From Lumnitzera littorea (lineage: Eukaryota; Streptophyta; Magnoliopsida; Myrtales; Combretaceae): a DNA stretch of 64,000 nt. The stretch is taken from NCBI GenBank assembly GCA_024138015.1, contig JAMXBB010000008.1, forward strand, positions 43,941,185-44,005,184. Reading direction: 5' to 3'. A program made the translations under genes and the position numbers. Shown here one piece after another: positions 1-11,879 of this stretch. The notes below the pieces were generated by a model, which was not told where the DNA came from, searched no databases, and saw nothing but the letters and a program-made list of their open reading frames with translations. Within the stretch, counting starts at the first letter, position 1; every line of letters starts with the position of its first letter.

Positions 1-554
1 CTCACGACGGGCCGGACAACGTCGTACGATAGCATTTTCTTGCACATGCATTGCACCTAATAAGTGATTGAAAACCTTGTTGTGTGTATAGTATAGTTTT
101 AAGTCCTCTGTCCCTACTTACTGAGCTGTGGTTACTCACATCCCTATAGACGTCGTGCAGGTGCTAGCTAAGAAGCGGCAACCAATTACTCTGAAGCTAA
201 CAACTGCTGGATCTTGGGGAGTGGGGAAAAACATTGAAGAATAAACACATATTTTAAGGTCTAAGTTTTTATTTTAGAAGTATTTTTTGTTTCCGAATGA
301 TGTAATAACTAGGGAATATACTATAGAGAAATTTTATAAACTTTAACTGCAATAATTGAATGATAACATATATATAATTCCTCACTTTTATAGGTAAATG
401 AGTTATTTAAATTACAAACTGTCTACTTCAAAGCAGGTTAGTTGTGGACACTTTGTGTAGATCAGGTCTAAGATAGCAGTTGTGAGACCAATTTCTATCT
501 TAGGATGGTTTACACGGCGAGGCTGTTATGACTCTGCCGCTTCGGGGCGTGACA
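1..554 (+). mobile_element. 3' part of a long LTR, cut by the window edge
   Basis: This stretch aligns by eye with the last 550 or so bases of the LTR at 31584-34671. Shared blocks include the segment near 10-50 and the segment near 140-180 that reads as a TATAGACGTCGT core. It ends at 551-554 in GACA, after a CTTCGGGGCGT run, where the other copy also ends in GACA. The 5' part lies outside the window, so neither the TSD nor solo status can be judged. Ends of this kind resemble long-LTR Ty3/Gypsy (Tekay/Del-like) families; that assignment is inference. Confidence 0.75.
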
Positions 555-2430
555 TGAACTATGTTCAAGATCACCATGTATTTAAAGAATATTATCTAAA
601 GCATAGCATATAATATCGTTTCTATACTTGTAACAAGCATTTTAGCAAAAAGCAGCTCAAATTTTCTATAATAGAAATTATGACTAGTTATAACTTGTGA
701 ATATAGAAAGTCCACCTTTTACTTTGATTCATGAAAATAATGTAGAAACTATAGAATTGATTCTTAACACATATACTATTTTAATCAACGTGTATAAGTT
801 CTAATGTAAAATCTTTAAGTGCTTACACCATAAAAACTTATTATGAAATGAGGACTTTGTTGATCTTAGGGAAATTGCTTATACAAAGGTTTGCTCAACC
901 ATTGTTAGAGGCTTACATTTAATCATAGGTAAGTAATATTCTTCAATTTTCAATTCATTACAACAGCCAATTTATGACAAAGAATGTGAAGTGGATTTAA
1001 TCTCATATTTTGCATACATTTGGCGTAGAGGGTTTATCAAAGTTTGGCTTCTTAGTTGTACTTGCTTAGCTAATCCCTTGACAATCCTCTTACATTGTTT
1101 TTCCTTCTTGCACTCCTTTTCCTAAGACCTCATTATGAACCTAAGCTTTATGGAAGAATTTTGTTTAGTCTATTAAGAGTAGAGGATGTTAAAAGTATTT
1201 ATGTCAAAACCTACCCTAAGCTTAATAAAAAGAATTTCTATTCAAATATCTCATATGATTTATTTTTTTAAAAATAAAATTTGCATGAGTTTTGCTGTCT
1301 TGAGATTTTAGCCATTAAAGGGTAGTGCAGCTCCTAGTCATCAAATAAGCCAACTATAGGAGGGCTCCATGTGCTCCAAGTCCATTTATAAAACAAACAA
1401 GAGTAAGTAGTATAATTGAAGGGTTGTCTAGTGGAGCCACTTTGATACTTAAGTTAGCGACACTCATATGGGAGTGAGTGATTTGACAAAGAAGGGAACT
1501 AATAGTGTAAAAGAAAAGGATGCCAAAAGAGAGGAGTCACTTCTAAAGAGTCAGAGAGTACTTATACTTTCAATCCCTTAAGCCTTTGTCAACTCACGTA
1601 GAACACAACCTTATATTTTAGGGCTCGAGGTTGGTAAGTTCTTTTGTCGACAGCAGGAATGATTAGTTTTAGGCCCCGCATCTATCTTTTCCTTATAAAT
1701 GTTTAATGGCATTGTACACTTGCAGTAACATAAGTTTTCTAGGGGTGGGGGGGGGGGGGTGTGGGAGCCATTAGAGGTCGCATCGCATTTAATGCGATGT
1801 GAGTGTAGTGCGGCTAAGCTTTAAGGCATTCTCATGGGGAATTGGATGGGGTTTTAGTGCTACTTGAGAAGATTATTGGGGGCTCCCTAGAGGCCAGTAC
1901 ACGAGACTTCACTTGGTTGGGGCCTATAGGCTAAGGTAGAGTTGTCATCTAACTATCCTTTAGTATTGGACACATGATGGTCGGCCTAGTCCTTGCTAGA
2001 ATTGGTGGCCTGTGGGTCAAGTACTTTGAGCGTAGGCTCGAGGCGGTAGGCTCGACCCATCGTGGACTGCTATCTTTGAATCTAGGGCATTCTATTTTGG
2101 CTCAAAGAGGTTGGCACGTATCTAAAAATTATCATCAACAAGTTTTGTATATTTAATTTTGTTTCATTTTTTATAAATTGATAGTTATATTTCAATTAGT
2201 ACATAAACTATTGAAATGATTATTTTGCAATAAGAACACGTAATTATTTCATAAACGAATTTTTCTATCTTATAATGTTGTAGAAAATTTTGTGGGTATA
2301 ATCATTAACAAAATCCATTTGTATATTTAAGATATAATGTAGTTACAATCAACTACAAATGATCATAATACCGACTTAATTAATAAAAATTTGCCTATGT
2401 TCCCAATTTTATTCAGTTTCTGTATTTTTT
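555..2430. other. Unassigned AT-rich stretch
   Basis: I recognise no gene or element here. Local oddities are a run of 13 G at 1747-1759 and a 9-bp-arm palindrome with a 1-nt loop at 1781-1799 (CATCGCATT/AATGCGATG). The segment 1620-2130 is less AT-rich than its surroundings and holds TTATAAATG near 1693, so it could be part of an LTR, but I found no matching end or second copy. The 60-codon open frame at 1974-2156 shows no recognisable motif and was not called. Confidence 0.5.
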
Positions 2431-2559
2431 ACCATGCTAATTTCTCCTTGTCTAGATGGAGTTAATATCTCTTTCGGTGCCTGCATAGAAGTTTCAAGTT
2501 GTATTAAGCTAGATTTGTCAAGTGGGCTGTTTAGCTCGGGCATTATTTGTTTCTTGGAT

Positions 2560-3130
2560 AATTATCCCTGATATCCGTCTTTTATGTTTGATCATGGGAT
2601 CACTTTTTTTCGTCCTGTTTATTTTCTTGTAGTTGGGAAAACGTTTTTGGTTTATATGTAAACGGTGGAAACATTTTGACAAAAACTTGGATCATCATTC
2701 TGAAGGGCATAGTTGCTTCGCCTGTCTTTTGTACTCTCTTCTTTTGTAGTGGAGGATTGCGGCCGAAGTGGGACATCACTAAGTATGGTGAACTTATTAG
2801 GAGTTTTATGGTTGCAATATTTTTTTCTTTCCGGCTAGTATCCATTAGTCTTTGATACTTGCAATTTGCTCCGATTTACTTGCCCTATTTTTCATTTGGC
2901 TCTACTTTCAGGTTTATTCAGCTTGGAGAAGATTATAGAAGCCCAAAACTTGCAACCCGGCTTAGCTCCCTTTAGCAAAGCTCCAGCTAAACCTGATCTT
3001 TCTCATTCTTTCCCAGTTTCCATCAGGAAGAAACTGGAACTCCAGAAGCTGAATGGTATCAAAAGTTAGAATCGAAGGCTCGACAGTTGGCTCCTCTTCC
3101 CTCCGCCCATTTTCTGAGTGTAAATTTTGA
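2560..3130 (+). pseudogene. Possible relic of a low-copy plant gene, function unknown
   Basis: This is the only stretch in the window that looks like decayed exon and intron sequence rather than transposon. A frame open from about 2590 to 2850 contains GGLRPKWDITKYGELIR. Pyrimidine-rich runs ending in TAG or CAG near 2630, 2748 and 2911 look like plant intron acceptors. From 2912 two overlapping frames both look coding. One, 2866-3069, reads EAQNLQPGLAPFSKAPAKP and later FPVSIRKKLELQKLNG. The other, with three internal stops, ends in EETGTPEAEWYQKLESKARQ. A frameshift within one old exon would explain the pair. I cannot assign a family, and chance open frames remain possible. Confidence 0.25.
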
Positions 3131-4146
3131 GATTGTTGATATTAGAAATTAGGTTGTACATCGTCATAATTTATCGGTTATATCTGCATCATTTTATATT
3201 CCCTTAACGTTCTTATTTGTATATTGTAGTCTTCTTCAAATGGTTTTGTAGAAACCTCAGATGTAATTCAAAGGCGTTAATCAACGGATCTTGTGAACCA
3301 GCAGTTACCAATTGATAAGGGAAAGTGAGGCTTCAAACGTGTGCGGTTTGTGCAGTGAAAGGTATCCGTCGTTGTGCACCAGCAAAGGTGGAAGATCTAG
3401 GTGTCCGCTAGCTTGTCATATGGTATCTAATTTTATACGGGGTGTTTTTTAGCAGAAAGCATTTTCTAGAAATTTTCTTTTGTTATTTTCGTAATAAAAG
3501 TTTTTTAATCGTTAAATATTTGAGAATTCAGGCCTATTAGAGATATCTTGCACAGTTCTCAAATAATTTTTCAGTTCTATTGCATAGTCAATATTGCTTT
3601 TGGCGAATAGAGAAATTCTCTAAAGGTAGAAATTTCTGCGCATCTAGACTAAGCTGCCCATCGTTTTCTATGCAGTCGTCTATTCTATCTATTACAGAGT
3701 ATAAAAGTTGGGCTTTGGGGCTTTTGATTTGTAGCAAATGTCAAATGAAAATTATTGATAGGGAGCCAGAGAATTCTTATTTTCAATAGACAACACCATC
3801 CAATCTGTTCTCCAATCATTGAAATTCTCATTATATCAACTCTTATGGTTATCTTAGCAGTCTCATTGATGGAACTGTATTGGTTATTCTTTTCATGTGC
3901 CACTTGTAAAATGGTTACTGAAAAAAAAAATATATATATATATCATCAACAATAGGTAAATGCTGTGACTATCGCATTTGTTCCTTGTTTGATGAACAAA
4001 TTTTAACTGCACTAAAGTCTGGTTACTCAAATGGCTAAACAAGGAAACTTCGGGACTAAGATTTTGCCTTTAATGATGCCATTCATCAAGTCCTCCGTTT
4101 TACATGTTAAACAAAATTAAGGGTAAATTGTAAATATTCTGATTTA
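3131..4146. other. Unassigned intergenic DNA
   Basis: Nothing recognisable apart from a short A-run and TA microsatellite near 3920-3943. Short open frames on both strands at 3580-3955 overlap each other and have no motif. The last five bases, TATTT at 4147-4151, are the target duplication of the next element. Confidence 0.5.
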
Positions 4147-4151
4147 TATTT

Positions 4152-6324
4152 TGTGATGCCTTAGAACCCATAAACATTGTCGTCTGTTAAATGTGTCTAA
4201 TTCTCATAAACCTTTAACTAAAATCACCAAAAAAATCATAATTCAACCTTCAATGATATTACAAAATTTTAATTCTTCAAATAAATGTAGTGTTCTCCAA
4301 TAAATGTTTCAATAAAATCTAAGATTCAAATAAAACTTACATAACTACAAAATAAACTTTACAATTTTCTAAATGTATCTATATAGATCATATAAGAAAC
4401 TCCAACTATTATTCTTCAACCACAAATTCTAATTAGAGAAGTCTCAAGTGACTTCATCTAACCCGACATATAAAACAAAATAAAATAACTGAAAATCTGA
4501 TAACAATTTCAGCCAATTCCTTAATCCTACTCAACTACACGAAGCTGTCTCCAACATCATAATAATATACGCAATAGTCTACTACATCACCTTAATAGTC
4601 AAGCCACTATAGTAAACTTCATAAATGCCATGAATTGTATCTATATCTAAAAATTTTAAGAAAGGATAAGCCAAAACCTAGTACGGAATGTAACAAACAC
4701 ATGTGCATGAACATGTAATTCCAATCACATAGACATAAGTATAGAATAAAATAATGTAACAATCATTCTTTTATTTATCTTTATTTAAGCTTGTCAAGCA
4801 ACATAAAGATATTCACAACCCCAGCACACATAATATACATGCCATATAGTATTGGTTTTGGGTCCTTCCCAACACCTTAGTAACTAGTAATCAAACAACA
4901 TCCTATATCTATCCATATCGCTTCTAGGCATGAGTCCAATCAAGACATTATCATGCAAGGATCATCGGGGTGCTACTCTAAGATCTAGTCCTTCCAGTCC
5001 CTGAGGCCTAACCAAGTAGATGCAACATACATTCATTTAATGTACAATAATTATTTAGTTCGATTATGCCACTAGTCTAATAGCATAAATACAAGCAAGT
5101 ATCTCGCACTTGGTTCATTGACTTGCTAGAAACTAACATAATCTGTCTCCATTTTCTATTCGTAATAGATTGCTCGGATTTGGATATGGTAGCCTCACAA
5201 TGTATTCATCTAAGAAACAACACATTTACTTAGTTTTTGAACTAATCTAACTACATTCTCTAACATGGCAATTTAATTGACTCATGGTAACTCAAGAACC
5301 ACATAAAGAATCTAAGATTGCTAAGAAGTTAGTTTAATTCATAAAATGTTTCAAGTGAAGGTTTGTGTTTAGAAAGGTATGGGAAAGGGTTTAGGATAAG
5401 AAAACTAACTTAAAACACAATGGAAGGCCTAAGAGAACATTAATACACAAAACTGGGTACATGGTGTCCGGATGCTACTTCAAGGGGCATCCAATTGCCA
5501 TGGTTGAAGGGGTGTCGAAATACAACCTCGCCTCCATTGCTTTTCATAAACTACCCCTCCCAAAACAACAACTTGACAACCACACACTTGTACACCACTC
5601 CAAACACCCTTTAAGCAAACTTATACCACTAAAAAAAATCCAAATCAACAATTGCAATTCATAATAACAAACTCAAAACAAAAGCACATGAACTTTCAAT
5701 AGCACTTACCTTTAGGAAACCACAAATCTATACTTCTACCACCATAGTCACGCTATAAAACACATGTAGGACTACCTCAAGCTTGATTTTCATGGTGCAC
5801 TATGGATCAAAACAAAAATTCTTAATAGATTTAATCTAGAACCCTAAAGAACCTATCCAAACGACCTTACCTTACGATCTAGCACCTTTACCTTTATTTC
5901 ATTACCAATTATCCATTGTAGGATGTCCATCGATCCTTCACAAATTCATTTTTCTTCTTACCTTAGCTAGAAAAACAAATTTCCACTATCCTTTGCTCAA
6001 TATTCAACAAGAAAGAGAGATCTATGCAACTTACCAATACCCTATTGTGATGGGTCTCCACTAAAACAAGTTATAACTCTTCTTAGTGTACGACACAGGT
6101 AGGAACCCTAGCACATAAGCGGTATAAGTGAGCATTTTGCAAAAAAGGGTTTCCCAAGCCTTAATTGTAGCTTATATACTAAGGGTTCATTGACATTTCC
6201 CATACACAAATTGCCTTCATTAGTTTTTTCCGAATACTAATCATGCCCTTAACTTATATTACCAATTATTATCCTTTCTTTTTCTTTTTTTTTAATTATT
6301 TTTCTGTTTTACTGAGGTTTTACA
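4152..6324 (-). mobile_element. Solo LTR, 2.2 kb, TSD TATTT
   Basis: On the minus strand the unit starts TGTAAAACCTCAG at 6324 and ends GGCATCACA at 4152, so it has TG..CA ends. It is flanked by an exact 5-bp duplication, TATTT at 4147-4151 and at 6325-6329. A minus-strand TATATAAG lies near 6170-6178, followed by a leader-like stretch, as expected for an LTR promoter. The terminal sequences resemble long-LTR Ty3/Gypsy (Tekay/Del-like) families, which is inference. No internal region is attached, so it is a solo LTR left by recombination. The plus-strand frame at 5461-5664 is a chance frame inside it. Confidence 0.85.
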
Positions 6325-6329
6325 TATTT

Positions 6330-7913
6330 ACTCGATGATTATTTAAATCCACTTATCTTCAAGATTGTACATTTAGACTTTCAAATCTATCGTGTATTTA
6401 AATTCTTGTACATCATTTTTCCTTTGATTTTATACATGTTTTTATTGTTATTATTTTATCAAAGGACAACTTTGTAAAATAGGGTCCAAATGCAAGATTT
6501 TGGGTTTAAATTTACGATTTCAAAGATATAGTTTTAAGGCCTATCAAGCAAACATAAAGTGTGCATTTATAATTTCTCCTAAAATTAAGTTATTGCAAAT
6601 ATGTAAACTTCAATGTTGAAGTTTGTCATTCGTTAGAATACTTGCGACTCCAGCATGCTTGCATCTCCATGATTTGGTTAGGTCTGTTTCATGGCAATAT
6701 TTATAATAAGGATTTTGCCATATATTTTTTATTTTCAAAGAAAAACAATTGTTAATTTTATCTAAAATAAAAATGTATAATATTGTGATTATAAACTTCA
6801 CAAAAAGACTAATTTATTAGTATTTGTAGAGGATTAAATCCGAAATTAAGTTTTAAGTCCATTAATTAAATAGATTCTACTCTTCATGTTAAGGCAAGAG
6901 AGCTTAGAGAGTGAAGTTCATGTAATCAGATAATCAAGAGATATTTAATACGGTAGATTTGGAGTTAAGCCTATTTGATCAATTTATCTGATACTAACCT
7001 TTCTCAATATGGATCCTACATTAAATAAGGCTTTAATGGGCCTAAACCCATATAAGGAGTCTACTTAACACGTAATTAAAGAAGATATTAATTTTGATAA
7101 TTCTATCAACATAATCAGATGAATGGTCAACTTTTATAAATACTTTAATCTCTCTATTATGTAAACAAGAGATAGTTTTGGCAAAAAAACTGTGATTCTA
7201 TTGAATTCTCATCTTGAAAGATTATAACACTTGATTATATTAAGAATACTACTTCATTTTTCATCAATTATGGAGTTTAATGCCATCAAGCTTTTCCACC
7301 TATCACAACTCATATTAAAACCTTTGAGATCACCTCCTCCTCCCCACTCAATCATTACATACTTGCAACTCAAGTTGTTCTCCTTAATCATGTATAGCAC
7401 AACTTGACATGCAACACATATACAACCCTTGCATATTCATAAATTTTTTTCAGCATTCCTCTTGACATTTTCCTTAAGGCATCATTTAAGAACCCATCTT
7501 ACATTTTCAATACATGGTATTTATTGGTTAGTGTATATACGGATATATAATGTATAACATAGAAATGTCATAGGTTAAAGGACACTTAGGCCAGTTGATG
7601 TACACTTTATTTTCCTATAACGATAAGACATGTTTGATGCCCTTACCCTATCTTTATCCATGCAAAGTGTTAATTTTGGAAGAAAAAGAATAGTCACACT
7701 ACATAGAAATAACAAATATATAGGAAATAACGTAGCTGAATGTAATATACGATTTTCTAAAATTATCCCGCTATGATAATCCTTTTATTTCTAATCTCCT
7801 AACAAGTTTAGGAGAGCACTCATTAACAAAATCCTTACAAGAATTAATGTCCTGTTCGCATGGATCTTATAATTATTAGTCATTACTGGATTACTAGTTG
7901 GAAAAATTGTATA
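6330..7913. other. Unassigned; may contain a decayed LTR promoter at 6825-7280
   Basis: From 6825 the plus strand reads TGTAGAGGATTAAATCC, with TTATAAATAC at 7134-7143, the layout of a Copia-like LTR start and TATA box. I could not place a 3' end with a matching duplication (the candidate TSD, GTATT, does not recur directly after a CA). The rest of the stretch shows nothing I recognise. Confidence 0.25.
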
Positions 7914-7918
7914 GTATT

Positions 7919-9127
7919 TGATACGAGGCAAGCGCACCTATCAATTTTAATATAGTCGGATATGAGTCCGAGTCGATCCCTCAGAGATTTTGAGTACTAA
8001 TATTAACTTTAGCTTTATTATCTAACTGGAAAATTATGTCGAGTTGAATGAATTAAAAATACTGAAATTAATAAACTAAACTAATTATGAGACTTAACTA
8101 AGCAATTTAGAAAGCAATAAACTACTAACGACTTCAAGTATGCAATGATGTATTTAGGAATTATTTCCCCTAGTGTTTAACATGTAACCTTTTTAAAATA
8201 TATTCAATTTAGTTTCTATAATTCTTGACCGGAGGGATTCACAATTAAAGCTAATATTTTTCTCAAGCATATTAACCCTAATCCTAAATTATTTACCGGA
8301 ATCTCTTCACTTAGTAATATAACTTAGAATTGCATTAATGTATAATGAATTCCCATGCAAACAATCAACTTTCCGGAAGAAACATGTATCTTATCTCTAA
8401 GTATACATGTAATTCTCTCCAATTATGCTAAGATCTAATTACACATGCAATTTCTCAATCAACATGCATAATATCATATATTGATACTCTAGAATTATCA
8501 ATCCATAACTAAACGACATAATTGAATCAAGAAAAGATAGAAACTTTCTTGAAATTATAATTCAATCCAAGAATCACATGAAACCCTAGGTTCCATAATC
8601 CTAAATACTTGAATTCTAAGCTATCATAATGAATCTAACAACGAGTTCCATCAAAAACATAAAATAAAGCATGAAAACCCCTCTTGATTTGATGAACAAT
8701 CTCTAATCTTGAAATCGATATCGTTCTTGCTTCTTGATTAATGTTCTCCTTAAATCTCTTCTTGTATCTTGTTTCTCTCCGTTTCTGTCATGTCTCCCTT
8801 CCTTTTGAACCCTAAGATCTCCTTATATATGTGTATTACACGGATTTTATTTTCGTCACCAGACACGGCCTGGGACACGACCGTGTCCCCAGGTCGTGTA
8901 ACTTTCTGCACTAAGGCAAAATTTCTGCACAACTTCAAAATTTCATAACTTCTTCGTTTGAACTCGGAATTGAGTGAAACTTGATTCGTTTTCGAGCCTA
9001 GAATGCGTTTAAACCCTGAAATCAATATTTTACTCAATTAAGTATCATTTTCTTTAAAGAAAACAAAAAATGTAAGGGAAATGCTATAAAATCACCATAT
9101 GAAATATGTTTAAAATTAGAGTTATCA
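7919..9127 (-). mobile_element. Solo LTR copy 1, 1209 bp, TSD GTATT
   Basis: The unit begins TGATACGAGG at 7919 and ends GTTATCA at 9127, giving short inverted ends TGATA/TATCA. It is flanked by an exact GTATT duplication at 7914-7918 and 9128-9132. A near-identical copy lies at 23870-25087. Orientation is read from a minus-strand TATATAAGG (8822-8830) followed by a leader-like stretch, so the sense strand is minus and the LTR starts TGATAACTC. Such ends, and the GGTGCGCTTGCCT-type 3' end, resemble Tat/Athila-type Ty3/Gypsy LTRs; this is inference. The minus-strand open frame at 8750-9037 recurs in the twin at 24701-24997 and is LTR leader or promoter sequence, not a protein gene. Confidence 0.9.
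8822..8899 (-). promoter_or_regulatory. LTR core promoter with CGTGT repeats
   Basis: On the minus strand a TATATAAG box (8822-8830) is preceded within about 70 bases by several CCGTGT/ACACGG copies. These include an exact 8-bp inverted pair, ACACGACC at 8875-8882 and GGTCGTGT at 8892-8899. The same block is present in the twin LTR at about 24774-24859. Its position upstream of a TATA box suggests cis-regulatory sites; the binding factor is unknown. Confidence 0.45.
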
Positions 9128-9132
9128 GTATT

Positions 9133-10222
9133 CAGGTGAGCTTGTTCAAAATGGTATAATATCCTCGAACTTCGTACCTTTATCAACTTTCTTTTAATCT
9201 AAACCAATTTCTGTAAAACTTAGTTACTTTTTTTTTTATTTTTCCCTTTTCATTCCATCCTCTTTATTGTCTCTTCCCAATCGATGCCAACTATTCTCAT
9301 GTGGATGGCCAGGCAAATTTGATCCAAAAAATAATATCCTCACTTTTTTATCTTCTGTTACATAACTGTGGAGATATGAACATCGAACTTGGTTGGCTAT
9401 CCTGCTTGTGGTAGCGACGGGATAAAGATTGTAACTTACAAAGAAAAGTGGAATCAAATCTGCTGATCATATGCCATGTGGACTATTTAATGGTAAGTAG
9501 GAATAAATATAGTCAGTGTATAGAGTCGACGTGGAAGAGTTTTTGTATTCAGCCGTAGTGGTTATCTTCATATGTATCTATCACAAAAAGGAAAAAAATG
9601 ATGCAACACCCACACGCTAAAGATAAGCAGGAGGAGAAGTTAGAGATCAACTCCACTTTGGTAATATTTAATTACAAGATCATATTGGCAGGTTGCTTTC
9701 CTAGAGTTCCTACTATGCCGTCTCTTTTGTATTTGTACATTTTCTTTTTGTCTTATTAGTCATCACGTTTTTTCCTTGTTTTGCAGCTAATACAATTGCT
9801 ACATACACTGCAATATTCATGAAATACCTAATTAAAGATTTTATATTAAATGGTATTTCAGCTTTTTCTTAATGATCTCTTTCAGGATAATTAATAATCA
9901 TTTTAGTTTAATTCAAAGAATCGACTCGTACCCTTTCCATTCAAAGACACGACCTTAGGTATTCCATATTTTCCTAGAAACTTTTCATATGCTTCCATAT
10001 TTTCCTAGAAACTTTTCATATGCTTATCAAAAGTAGGAATGACCATTCGTATTACCATACCATTTTTCATGTCCATTTTAAACGAATTCATATCTTAAAA
10101 ATCTCAATCTATAATATAAACCCTTTATCAATCGTGTTTGAAAGCTAACCTATAAGGCATTATTTAATAAGTACGTTTATATTCGTATTGAAATCATTTA
10201 TTGATTAAAAAGTTATAAATAA
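9133..10222. other. Unassigned DNA between a solo LTR and a MULE
   Basis: No gene recognised. The minus-strand frame at 9236-9457 has no motif I can name. The only structure is the 31-bp tandem duplication at 9962-10023. Confidence 0.5.
9962..10023. repeat. Perfect 31-bp tandem duplication
   Basis: The 31-bp unit starting TTCCATATTTTCC at 9962 is repeated without change from 9993. It looks like a recent slippage or replication event. Confidence 0.9.
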
Positions 10223-10231
10223 ATTTATATA

Positions 10232-11870
10232 GGATAAATTACATTTTGAATACCTATACATTCCTTTTTTTCCACTTTGAGTATTTGTATTATTTTTTTT
10301 AATACTTTGGTGACTTACGTTTTATTAAATAGTGAAAAATAAATACCATTAAGAAAACCGTTAGTTTTAAAATAATATAAGAAATAAAAGTTACTTTTTT
10401 CTCTATTGAAAAGTCTAAAATGTACCCAAAAAAAAAAAATGAAGCTACTAAACAGAGTGGAATTTGAAGCATACCAATTCTTCAAATCCGAAAGCATCAC
10501 TGTTGCTAGAAAAGATCCATCATATCTCGCTAGAGTAAAAGACTAAAACAAACTTTGAATGGCTCTTTGGAATAAGAAAGAATTGACGTTGCAAACCAAT
10601 CAAGAAGAATTAGACAAATTAAAAAAAAAAAAAAAAGAAAAAACCAATGAAGAAGATGTTTGGCGGAGATGAATGGTAGACATGGAAACAACAATAAAAT
10701 CGAGAATTTAAACTAGGAAATGAGTAATCTTGACGTCAAGATTGGGCTTAAATTTAAAAATATCATAAAATATGGAAATTTAATAAACCATAAACTAAAG
10801 TCATCTTTTTGAAGAATTTTTTCAAATAAAGAAAAATATTTTTTTTATTCATTGTGTTTTTTTTTAACTTGTGTTTTATTAAATAGTGAAAAATAAACAC
10901 CGTTAAGAAAACCTTTAATTTTAAAATGATACGAAAAATAGAAACCAACGTCTTTTTATGGACAAGTCTAAAATGTACAAAAAAAATTGAAGCTACAAAA
11001 AATTATTTTTCTTTGTTTAAAGAAATTCTTCGAAAAAGATGGCTTTTGTTTGCATACCTCTTTTATCTTTTTTAAAACTTTAGTGGCTTATGTTTTATTA
11101 AATAATAAAAAACAAATACTGTTAAAAACATAGTTAATTTTAAAATGATATAAGAAATAAAATTCATCTACTTTCTTTGAACAAGTCTAAAATGTACTTA
11201 AAAAAAAAGCAAGGAACAAAAAAAAAAAACTATTTTTCTTTATTTGAACAAATTCTTCAAAGAAGATACTTTTGTTTATGATTTTTTTAATTTCCATATT
11301 TTATGATATTTTTAAATTTGAGCCCAATCTTGACTTCAAGATTACTCATTTCCTAGTTTAAGTTCTCAATTTTATTGTTGTTGCCATGTCTACCATTCAT
11401 CTCTATTGAACATCTTCTCTATTTGCTTTTTTTTTTTTTTTTTTTTTTTGTGCCAATTCTTCTTCATTGGTCTGAAACATCAACTCTTTCCTATTCCAAA
11501 GAGCCATTCAATCCCACATTTGAGTTGACTTGGCTATTTTCTACAAGTAAACGCCAAAGTTTGTTCTAGTCTTTTACTCCAGTGAGATATGATGGATCTT
11601 TTCTAGAAATGGTGATGCTTTCGAATTTGAAGAATTGGTATGCTTCAGATTCTACTCTGTTTAGTAGCTTCATTTTTTCTTTTTCTTTTTTTTTTTTGTT
11701 ACATTTAAGATTTATCAATAGAAAAAAGTGATTTTTATTTGTTATATCATTTTAAAACTAACGGTTTTCTTAACAGTAAACATAGGTCACCAAAATAATA
11801 AAACAAAAATAATACAAGTACTGAAAATGAAAAAGAACGAAAATCTAAGTATCGAAAGTGTAATTTGCCC
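10232..11870. mobile_element. Non-autonomous foldback Mutator-like element (MULE)
   Basis: The two halves are long imperfect inverted repeats. The left arm starts GGATAAATTACATTTT at 10232. The complement of the right end, read from 11870, starts GGGCAAATTACACTTT, and similarity runs for about 550 bases of each arm (to about 10800 and from about 11285). The flanks are ATTTATATA (10223-10231) and ATTTATAAA (11871-11879), a 9-bp duplication with one mismatch. A 9-bp TSD with long inverted repeats is the hallmark of Mutator-like transposons. No transposase is present, so it depended on a relative. A segment of about 110 bp from the left arm (10318-10430) recurs in the same orientation at about 10872-10978 and 11094-11200. 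Short minus-strand frames at 10315-10500 and 10763-10948 are shadows of this repeat. Confidence 0.85.
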
Positions 11871-11879
11871 ATTTATAAA

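Noticed and set aside
6825..7280. Complete Copia-like LTR
   Set aside because: Start and TATA box fit, but no 3' end with a matching 5-bp duplication could be placed. Kept only as a weak note.
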